In this document: piece by piece, positions 63,868-64,000 of the stretch
How the letters are laid out: every line of letters starts with the position of its first letter
How positions within the stretch are numbered: position 1 is the first letter of the stretch
Origin: Fallopia convolvulus
Lineage: Eukaryota > Streptophyta > Magnoliopsida > Caryophyllales > Polygonaceae
Length of the DNA: 64,000 nucleotides
Direction of reading: 5' to 3'
NCBI GenBank assembly: GCA_964016875.1
Contig: OZ024724.1
Span: 17,030,501-17,094,500 of the forward strand
The notes under the pieces: generated by a model
Told to the model about the DNA's origin: nothing
What the model saw: only the letters and a program-made list of their open reading frames with translations
Database searches by the model: none
Made by a program: the position numbers and the translations under genes

Positions 63868-64000
63868 CTTTTTTTCGTTTTTTTAATCGTTGGATCAAAT
63901 TTTCAAGTCGTTCTTTTTTTGCTCCCGTCTATCGAATGGAATGCGTAGGCCTCGCGAAGATCTTTGTTTCGATATATTATACGGGCGAATCCGAGACCCG

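Larger units (their letters stand above)
1..64000 (+). repeat. 5S rDNA tandem array, 194 gene copies
   Basis: Head-to-tail repeats of a unit made of a 120-bp 5S gene and about 211 bp of spacer fill the window with no interruption and no inversion. The usual period is 331 bp; 330 and 332 occur where T-runs differ, 292 after the four deleted genes and 276 once near the right end. Bases 1-72 and 63,868-64,000 are partial spacers, so both array edges lie outside. The gene sequence is that of angiosperm nuclear 5S rRNA. Arrays of this kind are transcribed by RNA polymerase III with TFIIIA and TFIIIC. The species cannot be told from the sequence. Confidence 0.98.

Noticed and set aside
1..64000. 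CRISPR-like regular spacing of repeats
   Set aside because: The repeat is a 120-bp eukaryotic 5S gene with a spacer that is also repeated; there are no unique spacers and no cas genes.
1..64000. A hidden novel gene system within the array
   Set aside because: I read each unit in turn; every stretch is accounted for by a 5S gene or a spacer of the same family, with no inserted foreign sequence.
1..64000. Assigning a species or genus
   Set aside because: The 5S gene is too conserved, and I do not recognise the spacer with certainty. A database search of the 211-bp spacer would settle it.

Overview
The whole window is one uninterrupted head-to-tail array of nuclear 5S ribosomal DNA from a flowering plant. 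I place 194 copies of the 5S rRNA gene, all on the + strand. The gene is 120 bp and matches the angiosperm 5S sequence: it starts GGGTGCGATC, ends GCACCCCT, and carries plant box A, intermediate element and box C. It alternates with a spacer of about 211 bp, giving a 331-bp unit. Upstream of each gene are a TATA-like block at -28 (TAAGTA), GC at -12/-11 and C at -1. Downstream is an RNA polymerase III T-run. There are no protein genes, no other RNA genes, no mobile elements and no array edge. The genus cannot be read from the sequence; a unit near 330 bp occurs in several plant families.

Numbering used throughout: gene position 1 is the first G of GGGTGCG; substitutions are against the consensus of this window, which 14 copies match exactly. 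By hand alignment, box A is about 50-64, the intermediate element (IE) 67-72, box C 80-97. Helix I pairs 1-8 with 111-118; helix II pairs 14-20 with about 58-65. Negative numbers count back from the gene start.

Layout. Region 1 (1 to about 19.4 kb) has spacers with a variable T-run, so the period toggles between 330, 331 and 332. It is built from nested copies at distances 2,648, 4,965, 10,594, 3,310 and 9,599 bp. Region 2 (about 19.4-35.8 kb) is dominated by a 7,204-bp tandem duplication (about 21.3-28.6 kb and 28.5-35.8 kb) in which each copy carries the same two internally deleted 5S genes. Region 3 (about 34-64 kb) has blocks shared at 7,944 and 12,247 bp plus smaller tandem duplications of 8, 6, 5 and 4 units. 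From 33,351 to 63,472 there are 91 successive periods of exactly 331 bp. Near the right end (63,674-63,701) one spacer carries a replacement of 79 bp by 24 bp, largely a copy of the 5S upstream promoter.

The genes work as redundant templates for 5S rRNA of the large ribosomal subunit. Many copies carry changes that break helix I or helix II or hit the internal promoter, so a large part of the array is probably weakly used or silent. The biological interest is the evolutionary record: unequal crossing-over, conversion-like mosaics and decay can be followed copy by copy. I found no novel gene system here.
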